Part shown: piece after piece, positions 50,896-59,422 of the stretch
Layout of the letters: each line of letters begins with the position of its first letter
How positions within the stretch are numbered: position 1 is the stretch's first letter
NCBI GenBank assembly: GCA_963709505.1
Contig: CAVPXC010000005.1
Span: 124,001 to 188,000 of the forward strand
Reading direction: 5' to 3'
Source: CAVPXC01 sp963709505
Lineage (GTDB): Bacteria > Chloroflexota > Anaerolineae > JAAEKA01
DNA: 64,000 bases
Notes under the pieces: model-generated
Told to the model about the DNA's origin: nothing
Seen by the model: only the letters and a program-made list of their open reading frames with translations
Database searches by the model: none
Translations under genes and position numbers: made by a program

Positions 50896-51912
50896 ATGTC
50901 TGATCCACTACTCTCCTGGGAACCCGTTGTGCTGCGCCTGCGCAATGCGTTTCGCGTGTCGTACGGCGCCAGCGAGACGCGCACCGCCTATTGGCTTCGG
51001 CTGGCCGGCGATGCCGGCTGGGGCGAGGGAACCATTCCACCGTACTACGGCATCTCCGACGCGTCTATGATCGCATTCTGGGACGCTGCAGCGCGGCGGT
51101 TCACACCGTTTCCTGACGACCCCGCCAAGATCGCGGCCTGGGTAGGTGAGGACGGCCCGGCGCCGGCACGCTGTGCACTGGACCTGGCGCTGCACGATCG
51201 CATTGGCCGCCAGCGCGGTGAGCCGCTTTACCAAGTGCTGGGACTGAGCCGGCCGCCCGTGCTACCGACCTCCTACACCATCAGTATCGGCGAGCCGGAA
51301 GAGATGGCGCGGCTGGCCAGGGACGCGGCCACATACCCTATCCTGAAGATCAAGCTGGGCACGGACGACGATGAAAGCAGGCTCTCAGCCGTACGCGCCG
51401 CTCGGCCCGATGCCCGCCTGAGGGTGGACGCCAACGCCGCCTGGACGCCGGAAGAGGCCGTGCAGCGCCTTAGAGCGCTGGAGCCGCTCGGGCTGGAGCT
51501 GATCGAGCAACCCGTCGCCAAAGACAACGTCGAGGGTATGGGCTTCGTCCAGGCCCACACCAGTCTGCCGGTGGTCGCCGACGAATCGGTGCAGACCCTG
51601 GCCGACGTCGAGCGGCTGGCCGCGGCGGGCGTGCGCGGGATCAACCTGAAGCTGATGAAGGCCGGCGGCCTGGCGCCTGCCCTGCGCATCCTGCGACGGG
51701 CGCATGAGCTCGGCATGCAGGTGCTGCTCGGCTGCATGGTCGAGACCTCAATCGGCGTCACCGCGATGCTACACCTTGCCAGCCTTGCAGACTGGCTCGA
51801 CCTGGATGCCCCGCTGCTAGTCGCCAACGATCCATTCGAAGGCGCGATCTACGACGGCCAGACGGGCATGCACCTGCCCGACCGGCCAGGCATCGGCGTT
51901 CGGCGGCGATAA
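50896..51912 (+). CDS. Dipeptide epimerase (L-Ala-D/L-Glu type), enolase superfamily
   Basis: 338 residues. It belongs to the mandelate-racemase/muconate-lactonising group: acid-base Lys pair in YPILKIKLGT, metal ligands in LRVDANAAW (Asp), LIEQPVAKDN (Glu) and VVADESVQ (Asp), and the second Lys in INLKLMKAGG. The DxD after the last strand (WLDLDAPLLVAND) is typical of dipeptide epimerases, which recycle murein L-Ala-D-Glu into L-Ala-L-Glu. It is the first gene of a six-gene operon; the next start is 7 bases beyond its stop. Confidence 0.9.
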   Translation: MSDPLLSWEPVVLRLRNAFRVSYGASETRTAYWLRLAGDAGWGEGTIPPYYGISDASMIAFWDAAARRFTPFPDDPAKIAAWVGEDGPAPARCALDLALHDRIGRQRGEPLYQVLGLSRPPVLPTSYTISIGEPEEMARLARDAATYPILKIKLGTDDDESRLSAVRAARPDARLRVDANAAWTPEEAVQRLRALEPLGLELIEQPVAKDNVEGMGFVQAHTSLPVVADESVQTLADVERLAAAGVRGINLKLMKAGGLAPALRILRRAHELGMQVLLGCMVETSIGVTAMLHLASLADWLDLDAPLLVANDPFEGAIYDGQTGMHLPDRPGIGVRRR

Positions 51913-51919
51913 ATATCCT

Positions 51920-52927
51920 ATGAACGATACCATTCAAAACATCCTGACCGGCATCGTCCAAGCCTTCGGTGACCGCAACCTGCACTACTGCCAGCTCGAG
52001 ATCATTCAAGCCGCACCGGACCGGTGCGAGCTGTCCGGCGTTGTGTTGGACGACGACACCCTGAACAGCGTGATGCGCGGGCTGGCCATGCGCGTTTCCG
52101 GTATGGTTTTCAACGCCACTGCCGTGCGTCTGCTGCGCTCCGCCGCGCCGCAGATGCTCACAGTCAGTACCAACCTGACCAGCCTGCACGCCGGGCCGTC
52201 ATTCCTGGCCGAGATGGAGAGCCAGCTGCTGAATGGCGAGCAGGTGGAGGTGCTGCTTGAGCGGGACGTGTGGGTGTTCACGCGCCAGCGCGATGGGTAT
52301 CTAGGCTGGACCTACCGGCCCTATCTGGGATCCATCGCCGCGCCTGCGCCGACCCACTTCGTCGCCGCGCCGTTGAGCCTGCTGCGCGCTGAGGCAAGCG
52401 TCGACGCGCCCCTGGCGGGACGGGTGCTCGGCGGCGGCGCCGTGCACGTCGTAGATAAGAAGGACGGCTGGGCGCGACTGGCACTGGCAGGCGGACAAAG
52501 CGGCTGGATCCCGGCCGGCGATCTGCGGAGCCTGAACGCGCTGCCGTGTTCCGCGATCGAGCGCTGCGAGCAGATTGTGCAGGATGCCTTTCGCTTCATC
52601 GGAGTACCTTATTTGTGGGGCGGCTGCTCGGCCTTTGGCATCGACTGCTCGGCCTTCGTGCGGCTGCTGCACCGCCTGTCCGGCGTGGAACTGCCGCGCA
52701 ATTCCTACATGCAGTTCGATGCCGGCCAGCCAATCGAGCCGCCCGGCCAGCTTGGCGACCTTCTCTTCTTCGGCAACGGTTTGCGCGTGACGCACGTCGC
52801 GTTGAGCCTGGGCAACTGGCGCATCGTCCACTCCTCGCGGGCACGTAACGGCGTGTACGAAGACAACATGCAGGCCGTGCCGCAACTACGCGAGAGCTTC
52901 ATGGGCGCGCGGACCTTCCTCGGGTGA
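51920..52927 (+). CDS. NlpC/P60 endopeptidase with SH3 domains (YkfC-like)
   Basis: 335 residues. Two bacterial SH3-like domains precede the NlpC/P60 domain, which has catalytic Cys243 (GIDCSAFVRLLHR), His292 (THVALSLG) and a third polar residue in WRIVHSSRA. No signal peptide is present, so it should act in the cytoplasm on imported muropeptides, like YkfC, which cuts gamma-D-Glu-diamino acid bonds. The resulting L-Ala-D-Glu would feed the epimerase encoded just upstream. Confidence 0.88.
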   Translation: MNDTIQNILTGIVQAFGDRNLHYCQLEIIQAAPDRCELSGVVLDDDTLNSVMRGLAMRVSGMVFNATAVRLLRSAAPQMLTVSTNLTSLHAGPSFLAEMESQLLNGEQVEVLLERDVWVFTRQRDGYLGWTYRPYLGSIAAPAPTHFVAAPLSLLRAEASVDAPLAGRVLGGGAVHVVDKKDGWARLALAGGQSGWIPAGDLRSLNALPCSAIERCEQIVQDAFRFIGVPYLWGGCSAFGIDCSAFVRLLHRLSGVELPRNSYMQFDAGQPIEPPGQLGDLLFFGNGLRVTHVALSLGNWRIVHSSRARNGVYEDNMQAVPQLRESFMGARTFLG

Positions 52928-52934
52928 GCCAGGC

Positions 52935-54050
52935 ATGACCCGATACCTGATGCAAAGCGCGCCGGGCGCACGCACTATGATCAACGACCGCTGGCGCGAT
53001 TATTTCTCCGGCACCGGCTACCTTGGTCTGCAGGGGCATGCTGTGCTGACCCAAGCCGCCATCGACGCGATTCAGCGCTACGGCTTGACGACAGGCACTT
53101 CCCGCGGCGGCTACGGCGAACACCCGGCTTACCAGGCGGTTGAGGACGCGGCGGCGAGCTTTTTCGGCGCTGAGCGGGCCGTCTATTTCACCTCAGGCTA
53201 CCTGGGCGCTGCGATTCTCTTGCAGAGCCTGCGCGACGCCTACGACGCCATTTTCGTCAACGACGCGGCCCACACTAGCGTTTGGAGCGGCGCCCGCGCC
53301 ACCGGCGCCCCGGTCATACCGTTCCGGCACATGCAGCCAGACAGCCTGGCCGAGCAGTTGAGGCAACACGTAGGTCCTGGCCAAAAGCCGCTGGTGATAA
53401 GCGATGGCGTCTTTCCGATCTCGGGCGAGATTGCGCTAGCCCCGACATATGTGGAGGTTCTGCTATCTTACCCAGGTGCAACGCTCTGCCTGGACGATGC
53501 GCATGCGACAGGCGTACTCGGCGCCAACGGGTGCGGCACCGTCGAGTATTTGGCGCTGGCAAACATGCCCGCGGTCCGGGTCTACGCCACCCACACCCTG
53601 AGCAAGGCGCTCGGAGGCTTCGGCGGAATCCTGGCCGGCAGCGCCGAACTGGCGGAGAATCTGGCGCGACGCGCAGCCGCTTTTTCCGGCGCCAGCCCGC
53701 CGCCGTTGCCGGCCGCCGCTGCATCGGCAGCGGCGCTTGAGTTAGTGCGCTCCGAGCCGGAACGACGACAGCGCCTCCAAGCCAACGTCGCGCGAGCGCG
53801 CACCGGCTTGCGAAGCCTCGGCTGGCCGTTGGCGGACACCCCCGTGCCGATCCTGTGCCTCGGCAAACGCCCCGGCATCGAACTGGTCCACCTCCAGGCC
53901 GAGCTTTTTGCCCGAGACATCTGTGTTGCGCACGTGACGTCCTACAGCAGCACGCCGCCCGGCGGCGCGCTGCGCATCGCCATCTTCGCCACCCATAGCG
54001 ACGAGCAGATCGACCGGCTGATCGCCGAGCTTGCAGAACTACTTAGCTGA
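52935..54050 (+). CDS. PLP-dependent alpha-oxoamine synthase-like aminotransferase
   Basis: 371 residues of fold-type I. PLP-binding Lys224 lies in THTLSKALGGFGG; the Asp of LCLDDAHATGVLG contacts the pyridine ring; GTSRGGYGEHPAYQAVEDAA matches the substrate-loop region of 8-amino-7-oxononanoate synthase and 2-amino-3-ketobutyrate CoA ligase. No other biotin or threonine catabolic genes are near, so naming it BioF or Kbl would be unsafe. Sitting seven bases after the NlpC/P60 gene, it may act on an amino acid released from murein peptides. Confidence 0.82.
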   Translation: MTRYLMQSAPGARTMINDRWRDYFSGTGYLGLQGHAVLTQAAIDAIQRYGLTTGTSRGGYGEHPAYQAVEDAAASFFGAERAVYFTSGYLGAAILLQSLRDAYDAIFVNDAAHTSVWSGARATGAPVIPFRHMQPDSLAEQLRQHVGPGQKPLVISDGVFPISGEIALAPTYVEVLLSYPGATLCLDDAHATGVLGANGCGTVEYLALANMPAVRVYATHTLSKALGGFGGILAGSAELAENLARRAAAFSGASPPPLPAAAASAAALELVRSEPERRQRLQANVARARTGLRSLGWPLADTPVPILCLGKRPGIELVHLQAELFARDICVAHVTSYSSTPPGGALRIAIFATHSDEQIDRLIAELAELLS

Positions 54051-54161
54051 ACCCTCCGCCCTTGTCTCAGGTCACTGACGCGTAGATTGCCAGCACCCAT
54101 CCAAAATGGGATTCGCATCATCTCTACCAATCTACCAATCTACCACCCCCAGAGGTAAACC

Positions 54162-54878
54162 ATGACCCTTCCTACCGGCCTCGAAGCCTTCGACGACGTC
54201 CAGCGTCTCATCGTCATCGCTGCGCACCCGGACGACCTGGAGACAATTTGTGGCGGCACGATCGCGCTGTTGGCGCAGCGCGGGGTGACCGTTTTCTCTG
54301 TCAACTGTACCCTGGGCGACATCGGCACACAGGATGCGGCCACCACCCGGCCGGCTGTTGCCACGACCCGTTTGACTGAAGCCGAGGATGCGGCGCGGCT
54401 GCTGGGTATCCGGCAGGTATTCAGCCTGGGCCACCACGACGGCGAGCTCGTGGCCGACCTGGAGCTCCGCGCGCAGGTGGCACGGCTCTACCGCATCACC
54501 CAGGCCGACACGTTGATTACCTTCGATCCTTTCTGGACCGGCCAGGTGCACCCGGATCACCGCGCGGCCGGCCAGGCTGCGTTGGACGCCTACATGCCGT
54601 CTAAGATGCCGCTATACCGGCCGGAACAGCTGCGCGAGCCGGGAGCGGGCCTGGGTGTGCTCAAGCGCGTCTTCTTGTTCTCCACCTCGCGCGAGCCTGA
54701 CGTGTTCGTCGATGTTAGCAGTGTGTACGAGACCAAGCTGGCGGCCTGCATGGCGCACCGCAGCCAGTTCCCCAACGGGCTGGAAAGCCTGGAATGGCTA
54801 CAACATTGGGACGAAGAACGCGGCACGGTGCTCGGCGTCAGCCGGGCAGAATCGTTCAAGACGATGGAAGTCTGGTAG
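54162..54878 (+). CDS. PIG-L/LmbE-family N-acetylglucosaminyl deacetylase
   Basis: 238 residues. The zinc-binding motifs are VIAAHPDDLETICGG near the N-terminus and GQVHPDHRAAG in the middle. The family deacetylates GlcNAc-containing small molecules, including mycothiol and bacillithiol precursors and some antibiotics. In this operon a GlcNAc/muropeptide-derived substrate is a reasonable guess but is only inference. The 111-base gap upstream shows only a weak repeat of TCTACCAATC and no promoter I trust. Confidence 0.87.
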   Translation: MTLPTGLEAFDDVQRLIVIAAHPDDLETICGGTIALLAQRGVTVFSVNCTLGDIGTQDAATTRPAVATTRLTEAEDAARLLGIRQVFSLGHHDGELVADLELRAQVARLYRITQADTLITFDPFWTGQVHPDHRAAGQAALDAYMPSKMPLYRPEQLREPGAGLGVLKRVFLFSTSREPDVFVDVSSVYETKLAACMAHRSQFPNGLESLEWLQHWDEERGTVLGVSRAESFKTMEVW

Positions 54879-54883
54879 TGCAA

Positions 54884-55864
54884 ATGAACCCAAACACGTT
54901 TCACGCAAATTCGATTGTGATCGACGGACACTGCGATACATTGGGCGATGTCCTGGAGGGTCAACGCACGCTGGGCGAACGATCGACCCTGGGTCAAGTC
55001 GACCTGCCGCGCTTAAGAGCCGGCGGGGTCACTGCGCAGATTTTCGCCTGCTTCGTGCCGGTAGATCAATACCGCCGCGGCGCGACCCGTCACGCCTTGC
55101 AGCGCATCGACGCCTTTTACCAGGCGCTGGAGGCTTACCCTAAAGACCTCGTGTTGGCTACGACCGCCGCCGACATCCGCCGGGCGAAGCGCGCTGGCAA
55201 GGTAGCCGGCATCCTGGGCCTGGAAGGCGCCGAGCCCATCGACGACAGCCTCGAGCTGCTCCGTTCGTTCTATCGCCTGGGCGTGCGCAACCTCGGTCTG
55301 ACATGGAACTTCCGCAACGACGTTGCCGACGGCGTGTTCGAGGGTGAGTCGGCGCGCGGGCTGACGTCGTTCGGGATCAAGGTGATCGAAGAGTGCAACC
55401 GGTTGGGGATCCTGATCGACGTCTCGCACCTGGCGCCGGCCGGCCTGGAGGACGTGCTGCGGGTCAGCCAACAGCCGATCATCGCCTCGCACAGCAATGC
55501 CGCAGCCGTGTGCAACAACGTCCGCAACCTGACCGATGCTCAGATCGAGGCCATCGCCAGCCGCGGCGGGCTGATCGGCGTCACCTTTGTCCCCTCCTTC
55601 CTGACCGTGCCCTACCGCGACGCGACCATCGACCATGTCATCAATCACATCGACTACCTGGTCAAAACAGCCGGCGTCGATCATGTCATGCTCGGCTCCG
55701 ATTTCGACGGCATGGGCACAGTCGTGCCCAAAGGCCTTGAGGACGCCACCAGCTACCCAGCTCTCACCGCCGGCATGTTTGCCCGCGGGCACAGCGAAGC
55801 GACAGTACGCAAGATCCTCGGGCTTAATTTTCTCAGGGTGTTAGAGACGGTGGTGGGGAAGTAG
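54884..55864 (+). CDS. Membrane-dipeptidase family (M19) zinc dipeptidase
   Basis: 326 residues from the ATG at 54884, five bases beyond the deacetylase stop. Zinc ligands: VIDGHCDT (HxD), LGLEGAEP (Glu), ILIDVSHLAP (His) and IIASHSNAAAV (His), with GSDFDGMG near the end. Bacterial M19 enzymes hydrolyse a wide range of L,L- and L,D-dipeptides. Together with the epimerase, this enzyme could split L-Ala-L-Glu to free amino acids, completing a recycling route. Confidence 0.9.
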   Translation: MNPNTFHANSIVIDGHCDTLGDVLEGQRTLGERSTLGQVDLPRLRAGGVTAQIFACFVPVDQYRRGATRHALQRIDAFYQALEAYPKDLVLATTAADIRRAKRAGKVAGILGLEGAEPIDDSLELLRSFYRLGVRNLGLTWNFRNDVADGVFEGESARGLTSFGIKVIEECNRLGILIDVSHLAPAGLEDVLRVSQQPIIASHSNAAAVCNNVRNLTDAQIEAIASRGGLIGVTFVPSFLTVPYRDATIDHVINHIDYLVKTAGVDHVMLGSDFDGMGTVVPKGLEDATSYPALTAGMFARGHSEATVRKILGLNFLRVLETVVGK

Positions 55865-55867
55865 ACC

Positions 55868-56278
55868 ATGAAACTCCTAACCTTCCAAGCCAAACGCTTC
55901 TGGTGGCGCAGCTTTTCCAAGACGCTCGACGCGGTCGAAGATGTCGAGGTGGAGGAAGAGGTGCGCGATGCGGTGGTGGCGTTCTATCAGATCGAGGCGG
56001 GGGATACGGAGAACCGTGCCAGCGTGTTTCGGCAGGCGCTGAAGCACATCAAGTGGCTGGCCAACAAGCGCGAGATGACGAATGTGGTGCTCCATTCCTT
56101 CACCCACCTGGGCGGTGAGAACGCCGAACCGGATTTTGCACGCGAGCTGGTCGAGGAGCTAGCTCAGCGCCTGCGCGAGACCGGATATCAGGTTTGGATT
56201 ACCCCGTTTGGCTATTTCAACGAGTGGGATTTGAGCGTGTACGGGGAGAGTTTGGCGAAGGTTTGGAAGCAGATTTGA
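55868..56278 (+). CDS. Freestanding archaeal-type threonyl-tRNA synthetase editing domain
   Basis: 136 residues. The core VVLHSFTHLGGENAEP, ARELVEELAQRLRETGYQV and ITPFGYFNEWDLSVYG match the archaeal ThrRS editing domain (DTD-like fold), where the pattern is HPFAHLS, then G-V-PFG. In archaea this domain removes wrongly attached Ser from tRNA-Thr. Here it is a separate small protein with no synthetase attached. It starts three bases after the dipeptidase stop and ends three bases before the convergent tsaD stop. Confidence 0.75.
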   Translation: MKLLTFQAKRFWWRSFSKTLDAVEDVEVEEEVRDAVVAFYQIEAGDTENRASVFRQALKHIKWLANKREMTNVVLHSFTHLGGENAEPDFARELVEELAQRLRETGYQVWITPFGYFNEWDLSVYGESLAKVWKQI

Positions 56279-56281
56279 CGG

Positions 56282-57364
56282 TTAGTTCCACGACGCCAAC
56301 GGCAGCCGCGCCTTGACGTCCAAATCCCAGCCGGCGCGCATCCCGGCGACAAACCGGTAGTGAGCCGCGGCGCCGATCATGGCGGCGTTGTCGGTGCACA
56401 ACCAGATAGGGGGAATTGAGTACGGCAAGGTCATCCGCTCGGCCAATTGCCGGCGCAGCTCGCCGTTGGCCGCCACGCCGCCGCACACGCACACGCGAGC
56501 GACGCCAAAATCCTCGGCCGCCTGCTTCGTCTTGGTCACCAGCGCATCCGCCACCGCTGTCTGGAAACTGGCGGCGATGTCGCGGATAGCGCCGTCCTCT
56601 AGGCCACCATCCGCCCCCTGCTCGCGCACGACGCGGAGCACAGCGGTTTTCAACCCGCTAAAACTAAAATTGTAGCGATGTGCCGGGTCCTTTAGCAACG
56701 CCCGCGGTAGAGCGAACGCCTGCGGATTGCCGCCTTCGGCCGCGCGCTGCACCATCGGCCCGCCCGGATAGGTCAGCCCCAGCAGCCGCGCCGCCTTGTC
56801 GAACGCCTCGCCGGCCGCGTCGTCCAAGGTGCCGCCCAGCCGCCGATACTGCCCATGATCCTCCATCAACACCAGCTCGGTGTGGCCGCCGGAGACGATG
56901 AGGACCAGAATGGGAAATTGTGAATTGTGAATTGACAATTGACAATTGACAATTGTCAATTCTGAGTTTTCGTTGTTCGACCTGGCGGTCTTTGGCTGTA
57001 GCCAGTTTGAGTAGACGTGCCCTTCCAAGTGATTGACCGCTACCAACGGCAGGCCGCGCATGAAGGCGATGGCCTTGGCCGCGTTGACGCCGACGAGCAG
57101 CGAGCCGGCCAGGCCGGGGCCCTCGGTCACGGCAATAGCATCCAGGTCGGTCCAGGTGACAGCGGCCTTGCTGAGGGCTTCCTCGATCACCGGAGCAATC
57201 GACAACACATGTTGGCGCGAGGCGACTTCGGGGAAGACGCCGCCGTAGCGCCTGTGCAGGTCGATCTGCGAGGCGACGACGTTGGAGCGGATCAGGCGGC
57301 CGTTTTCGATCACGGCGGCCGCGGTCTCGTCGCAGGAGGTTTCGATGGCGAGAAGCAAGGTCAT
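56282..57364 (-). CDS. tsaD: tRNA N6-threonylcarbamoyladenosine synthase subunit TsaD
   Basis: 360 residues. It catalyses the last step of t6A formation on ANN-decoding tRNAs. Motifs: LAIETSCDETAAAVI, VNHLEGHVYSNWL (metal His pair), VLIVSGGHTELVLM, GEAFDKAARLLGL, NFSFSGLKTAV and VCVCGGVAANGEL, with the C-terminal CTDNAAMIGAAAH. Between SNWL and the SGGH strand there is an extra stretch of about 25 residues rich in Asn, Ser, Gln and Leu, encoded by a heptamer repeat array (56916-56964). It falls in a loop and keeps the frame, so the enzyme may still be functional. Confidence 0.94.
   Translation of the reverse strand: MTLLLAIETSCDETAAAVIENGRLIRSNVVASQIDLHRRYGGVFPEVASRQHVLSIAPVIEEALSKAAVTWTDLDAIAVTEGPGLAGSLLVGVNAAKAIAFMRGLPLVAVNHLEGHVYSNWLQPKTARSNNENSELTIVNCQLSIHNSQFPILVLIVSGGHTELVLMEDHGQYRRLGGTLDDAAGEAFDKAARLLGLTYPGGPMVQRAAEGGNPQAFALPRALLKDPAHRYNFSFSGLKTAVLRVVREQGADGGLEDGAIRDIAASFQTAVADALVTKTKQAAEDFGVARVCVCGGVAANGELRRQLAERMTLPYSIPPIWLCTDNAAMIGAAAHYRFVAGMRAGWDLDVKARLPLASWN
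56916..56964 (+). repeat. Seven heptamer units inside tsaD
   Basis: Seven consecutive 7-base units: AATTGTG twice, AATTGAC three times, AATTGTC and AATTCTG. They are translated on the minus strand within tsaD. The period of seven is shared with arrays at 6937-7004 and 62390-62501, whose unit sequences differ. Confidence 0.9.
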
Positions 57365-57379
57365 GGCGATAAACGCGTG

Positions 57380-58744
57380 CTAGATATCCATGCCGGCCAA
57401 TGAGTTGGGATGCGCGTCGTTGCTGTTCGGTGTCAACAGCTTCAGCTCGGCCACCAACTCCTGGTCGATCTTCACGCGCTCGGCTTGGCGCTCCAGCTGG
57501 CGCAGGTTTTGTGCGACCCGGGTGCCGCCGTCGGGCAAGCGGTGCGAATTCTGTTGCGCCAGTTGCAGCCAATGGCGGGCCTCAGTGTACTCCGCATGAT
57601 GGAGGAGGATTTCGCCTAGCTTAGCTGCCGAAACTGCGTCGAACTGGTCGTACTTCAGTACCTGGCGCAAGCGCTCGATTTCGCGTGCGTCCCCGTCGCC
57701 GCGCACCAGCCTCAGGCCGACGTCGAAGATCGTGTCGGGGTTGTAGCGCTCCGCGCGATGGCGGATCAACGCATGGTTGCGCGGCACGATGATGTCGAGC
57801 CGCACGGCCACCCGCATGCTCACGATCGCTGCTGCATCCGGATTTTCCAGGTTCAGCGTCAGCGCCTCCCCCTGGCCAATGATCGCGCTCACCTCACGCG
57901 GCGCGCCGTCGACCACGAGGCGTTCCAGGTACAGTGGTTGGTCGTCCAAGTTGCGCAGCTCAAGATGCGCGCCGTCGCGAGTCACCATCACTTTCTGGTA
58001 AACGTCGCATTGGACATTCTCCTCGATCTTGACCTTTTGCGGCATCGGGAAATAGACGTCCAGCAGCTCGAGAAATTCGGCCGAGTAGTCCTTGAGCACG
58101 CCGACGTGCTCGTGGATCTCGTCCTCCTCCACGATCTCCATCACCACGCGCGAGCCGACGTACTGCTCCAGAAGAGGATCGTAGCTCGTACCGACGTAGC
58201 CCATCAAGTCCTTGCCCATACCCTTGATGTAGGTCTGGCTGGTGTCGGTAATGACGCTCTTCTTGCCGCGCGCTCGGCCGACCGCAAAGCCGAGCGCCTC
58301 GCCCAATGAATCGGTCGCCGTGCTCATAAAATTACGAAAAGAGCGCCCGAACCGCTTGAAAACGCTGGGATGGAAGGATTTCTCCATGCTGCGCGCCCGC
58401 CGCACGCGCAGCTCCTCGGTCAGGTCGCGCGCATAGCGGTAAATCGCCTGGATTCCGGCGAACTCCTCTTTGTACACGATGTAGCTGGTCTCGGTGTGGC
58501 CCTCGTCCTGCACATCCGAGCGATAGATGAGCTCGAAGCCGGTGGGGTGCAGCTTCATTTCACCCCAGACAACGCGGTTGTTGACCTTCTCAACCGTCAC
58601 GTGGTAATCGTCGAAATCCTTGAGGCAACGATCCTTGCGCGACGACCGCACGTACGACCCGATGAGGGTCGCCACCAGGATCACAAGGATGGTGAAGATG
58701 AAAGACCAATCAACCAAACCAAACATAGAATCAAAGCCTTCCAA
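57380..58744 (-). CDS. Membrane-anchored protein of unknown function, in operon with tsaD
   Basis: 454 residues. One N-terminal helix (WSFIFTILVILVATLIGSYV), a basic stretch (RSSRKDRC), then a long soluble region with no motif I recognise. The middle contains beta-rich sequence resembling a small adaptor or OB-like fold (YVGSRVVMEIVEEDEIHEHV). The last 120 residues look like TPR helices (VSAAKLGEILLHHAEYTEAR). It uses no typical catalytic residues. Its stop lies 15 bases before the tsaD start, so both are probably cotranscribed. Confidence 0.65.
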   Translation of the reverse strand: MEGFDSMFGLVDWSFIFTILVILVATLIGSYVRSSRKDRCLKDFDDYHVTVEKVNNRVVWGEMKLHPTGFELIYRSDVQDEGHTETSYIVYKEEFAGIQAIYRYARDLTEELRVRRARSMEKSFHPSVFKRFGRSFRNFMSTATDSLGEALGFAVGRARGKKSVITDTSQTYIKGMGKDLMGYVGTSYDPLLEQYVGSRVVMEIVEEDEIHEHVGVLKDYSAEFLELLDVYFPMPQKVKIEENVQCDVYQKVMVTRDGAHLELRNLDDQPLYLERLVVDGAPREVSAIIGQGEALTLNLENPDAAAIVSMRVAVRLDIIVPRNHALIRHRAERYNPDTIFDVGLRLVRGDGDAREIERLRQVLKYDQFDAVSAAKLGEILLHHAEYTEARHWLQLAQQNSHRLPDGGTRVAQNLRQLERQAERVKIDQELVAELKLLTPNSNDAHPNSLAGMDI

Positions 58745-58865
58745 TAAAACTCACTTCGACTTGCCCGCTCATCTGCTGATCAGCGACGGTCTTCGCATCA
58801 TGACCAGCTCGCTGCAACACATCCGCTACCTCAACAGGAAGGTTCTCGTCGATTTTGAATCGCAT
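58731..58865 (-). pseudogene. Truncated DUF5615-like (PIN-related) toxin
   Basis: 44 codons beginning MRFKIDENLPVEVADVLQRA, the usual start of DUF5615 proteins (about 110-120 residues). The match stops after AKTVADQQMSGQ; the rest, including later acidic residues of the PIN-like site, is gone. The break lies at the start of the neighbouring 454-residue protein gene, which it overlaps by 14 bases, so a deletion joined the two. Confidence 0.65.
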
Positions 58866-58875
58866 GAGTATCTCG

Positions 58876-59103
58876 CTAGGCCGGAAGCAGCACAAGCCGC
58901 TCACGAGCGAGTTCCGCCGCATAAACCATGGCAGCTTGGACCGCTTGACGGCTGAGTGTGGGATAGCTTCGCACGATTTCCTCCGGCGATAGACCTGCTG
59001 CCAGGTTATCGAGGACAACTGACTCCATAATTCTCGTGCCTGTGATGCAGGCCTTTCCATGACAAACAGCCGGGTCAGCCGTGATGAAGTCTTGCCACCT
59101 CAT
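58876..59103 (-). CDS. DUF433 antitoxin-like protein
   Basis: 75 residues with AAGGAG before the ATG. The DUF433 pattern is clear: ITADPAVCHGKACITGTRIM, LDNLAAGLSPEEIVRSYPTL, SRQAVQAAMVYAAELARER. DUF433 proteins are wHTH-like and normally pair with a downstream DUF5615 protein; here the partner gene starts ten bases later but is truncated. Confidence 0.88.
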   Translation of the reverse strand: MRWQDFITADPAVCHGKACITGTRIMESVVLDNLAAGLSPEEIVRSYPTLSRQAVQAAMVYAAELARERLVLLPA

Positions 59104-59240
59104 AATCTACTCCTTGTAGCTCCAGTTTTCCACCGAGTGAGTAGTCGCTAAAGTACGTCCTCATTATACGTCGGGCAGTCTCGCATGCAAACCCTGAGGG
59201 TCTAACACCCTAAGTACCCTGTAAACCAAGTTTCTGCGTG

Positions 59241-59314
59241 GTGTCACCCTGAGGCTCGGCGAAGGGTCTCCGTCTTGCAGAGCAGGGACCCTTCGCCAAG
59301 CCTCAGGGTGACAC
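59241..59314 (+). repeat. Inverted repeat, CCTGAGGCTCGGCGAAGG family
   Basis: 28-base arms (59241-59268 and 59287-59314) with one mismatch and an 18-base loop; same family as 32143-32224. It occupies the gap upstream of the DUF433 gene. No gene is seen in 59104-59388. Confidence 0.85.
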
Positions 59315-59388
59315 TACGCAAGGATTAATTTTACAAAGTGCTAAGGGTTTGCCCACAACGTAAAACCCTAAACTCCTCCAAAAAAAGC

Positions 59389-59417
59389 TTGACAATGAGA
59401 AGTAATCATGATATACT
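59389..59417 (+). promoter_or_regulatory. Strong promoter of the ROK regulator gene
   Basis: TTGACA (59389-59394), an exact 17-base spacer and TATACT (59412-59417). The leader to the ATG at 59530 would be about 105 bases. Confidence 0.85.
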
Positions 59418-59422
59418 TACTT

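Noticed and set aside
52935..54050. Calling the PLP enzyme bioF
   Set aside because: The fold fits, but there are no biotin genes nearby and the operon context is peptide recycling.
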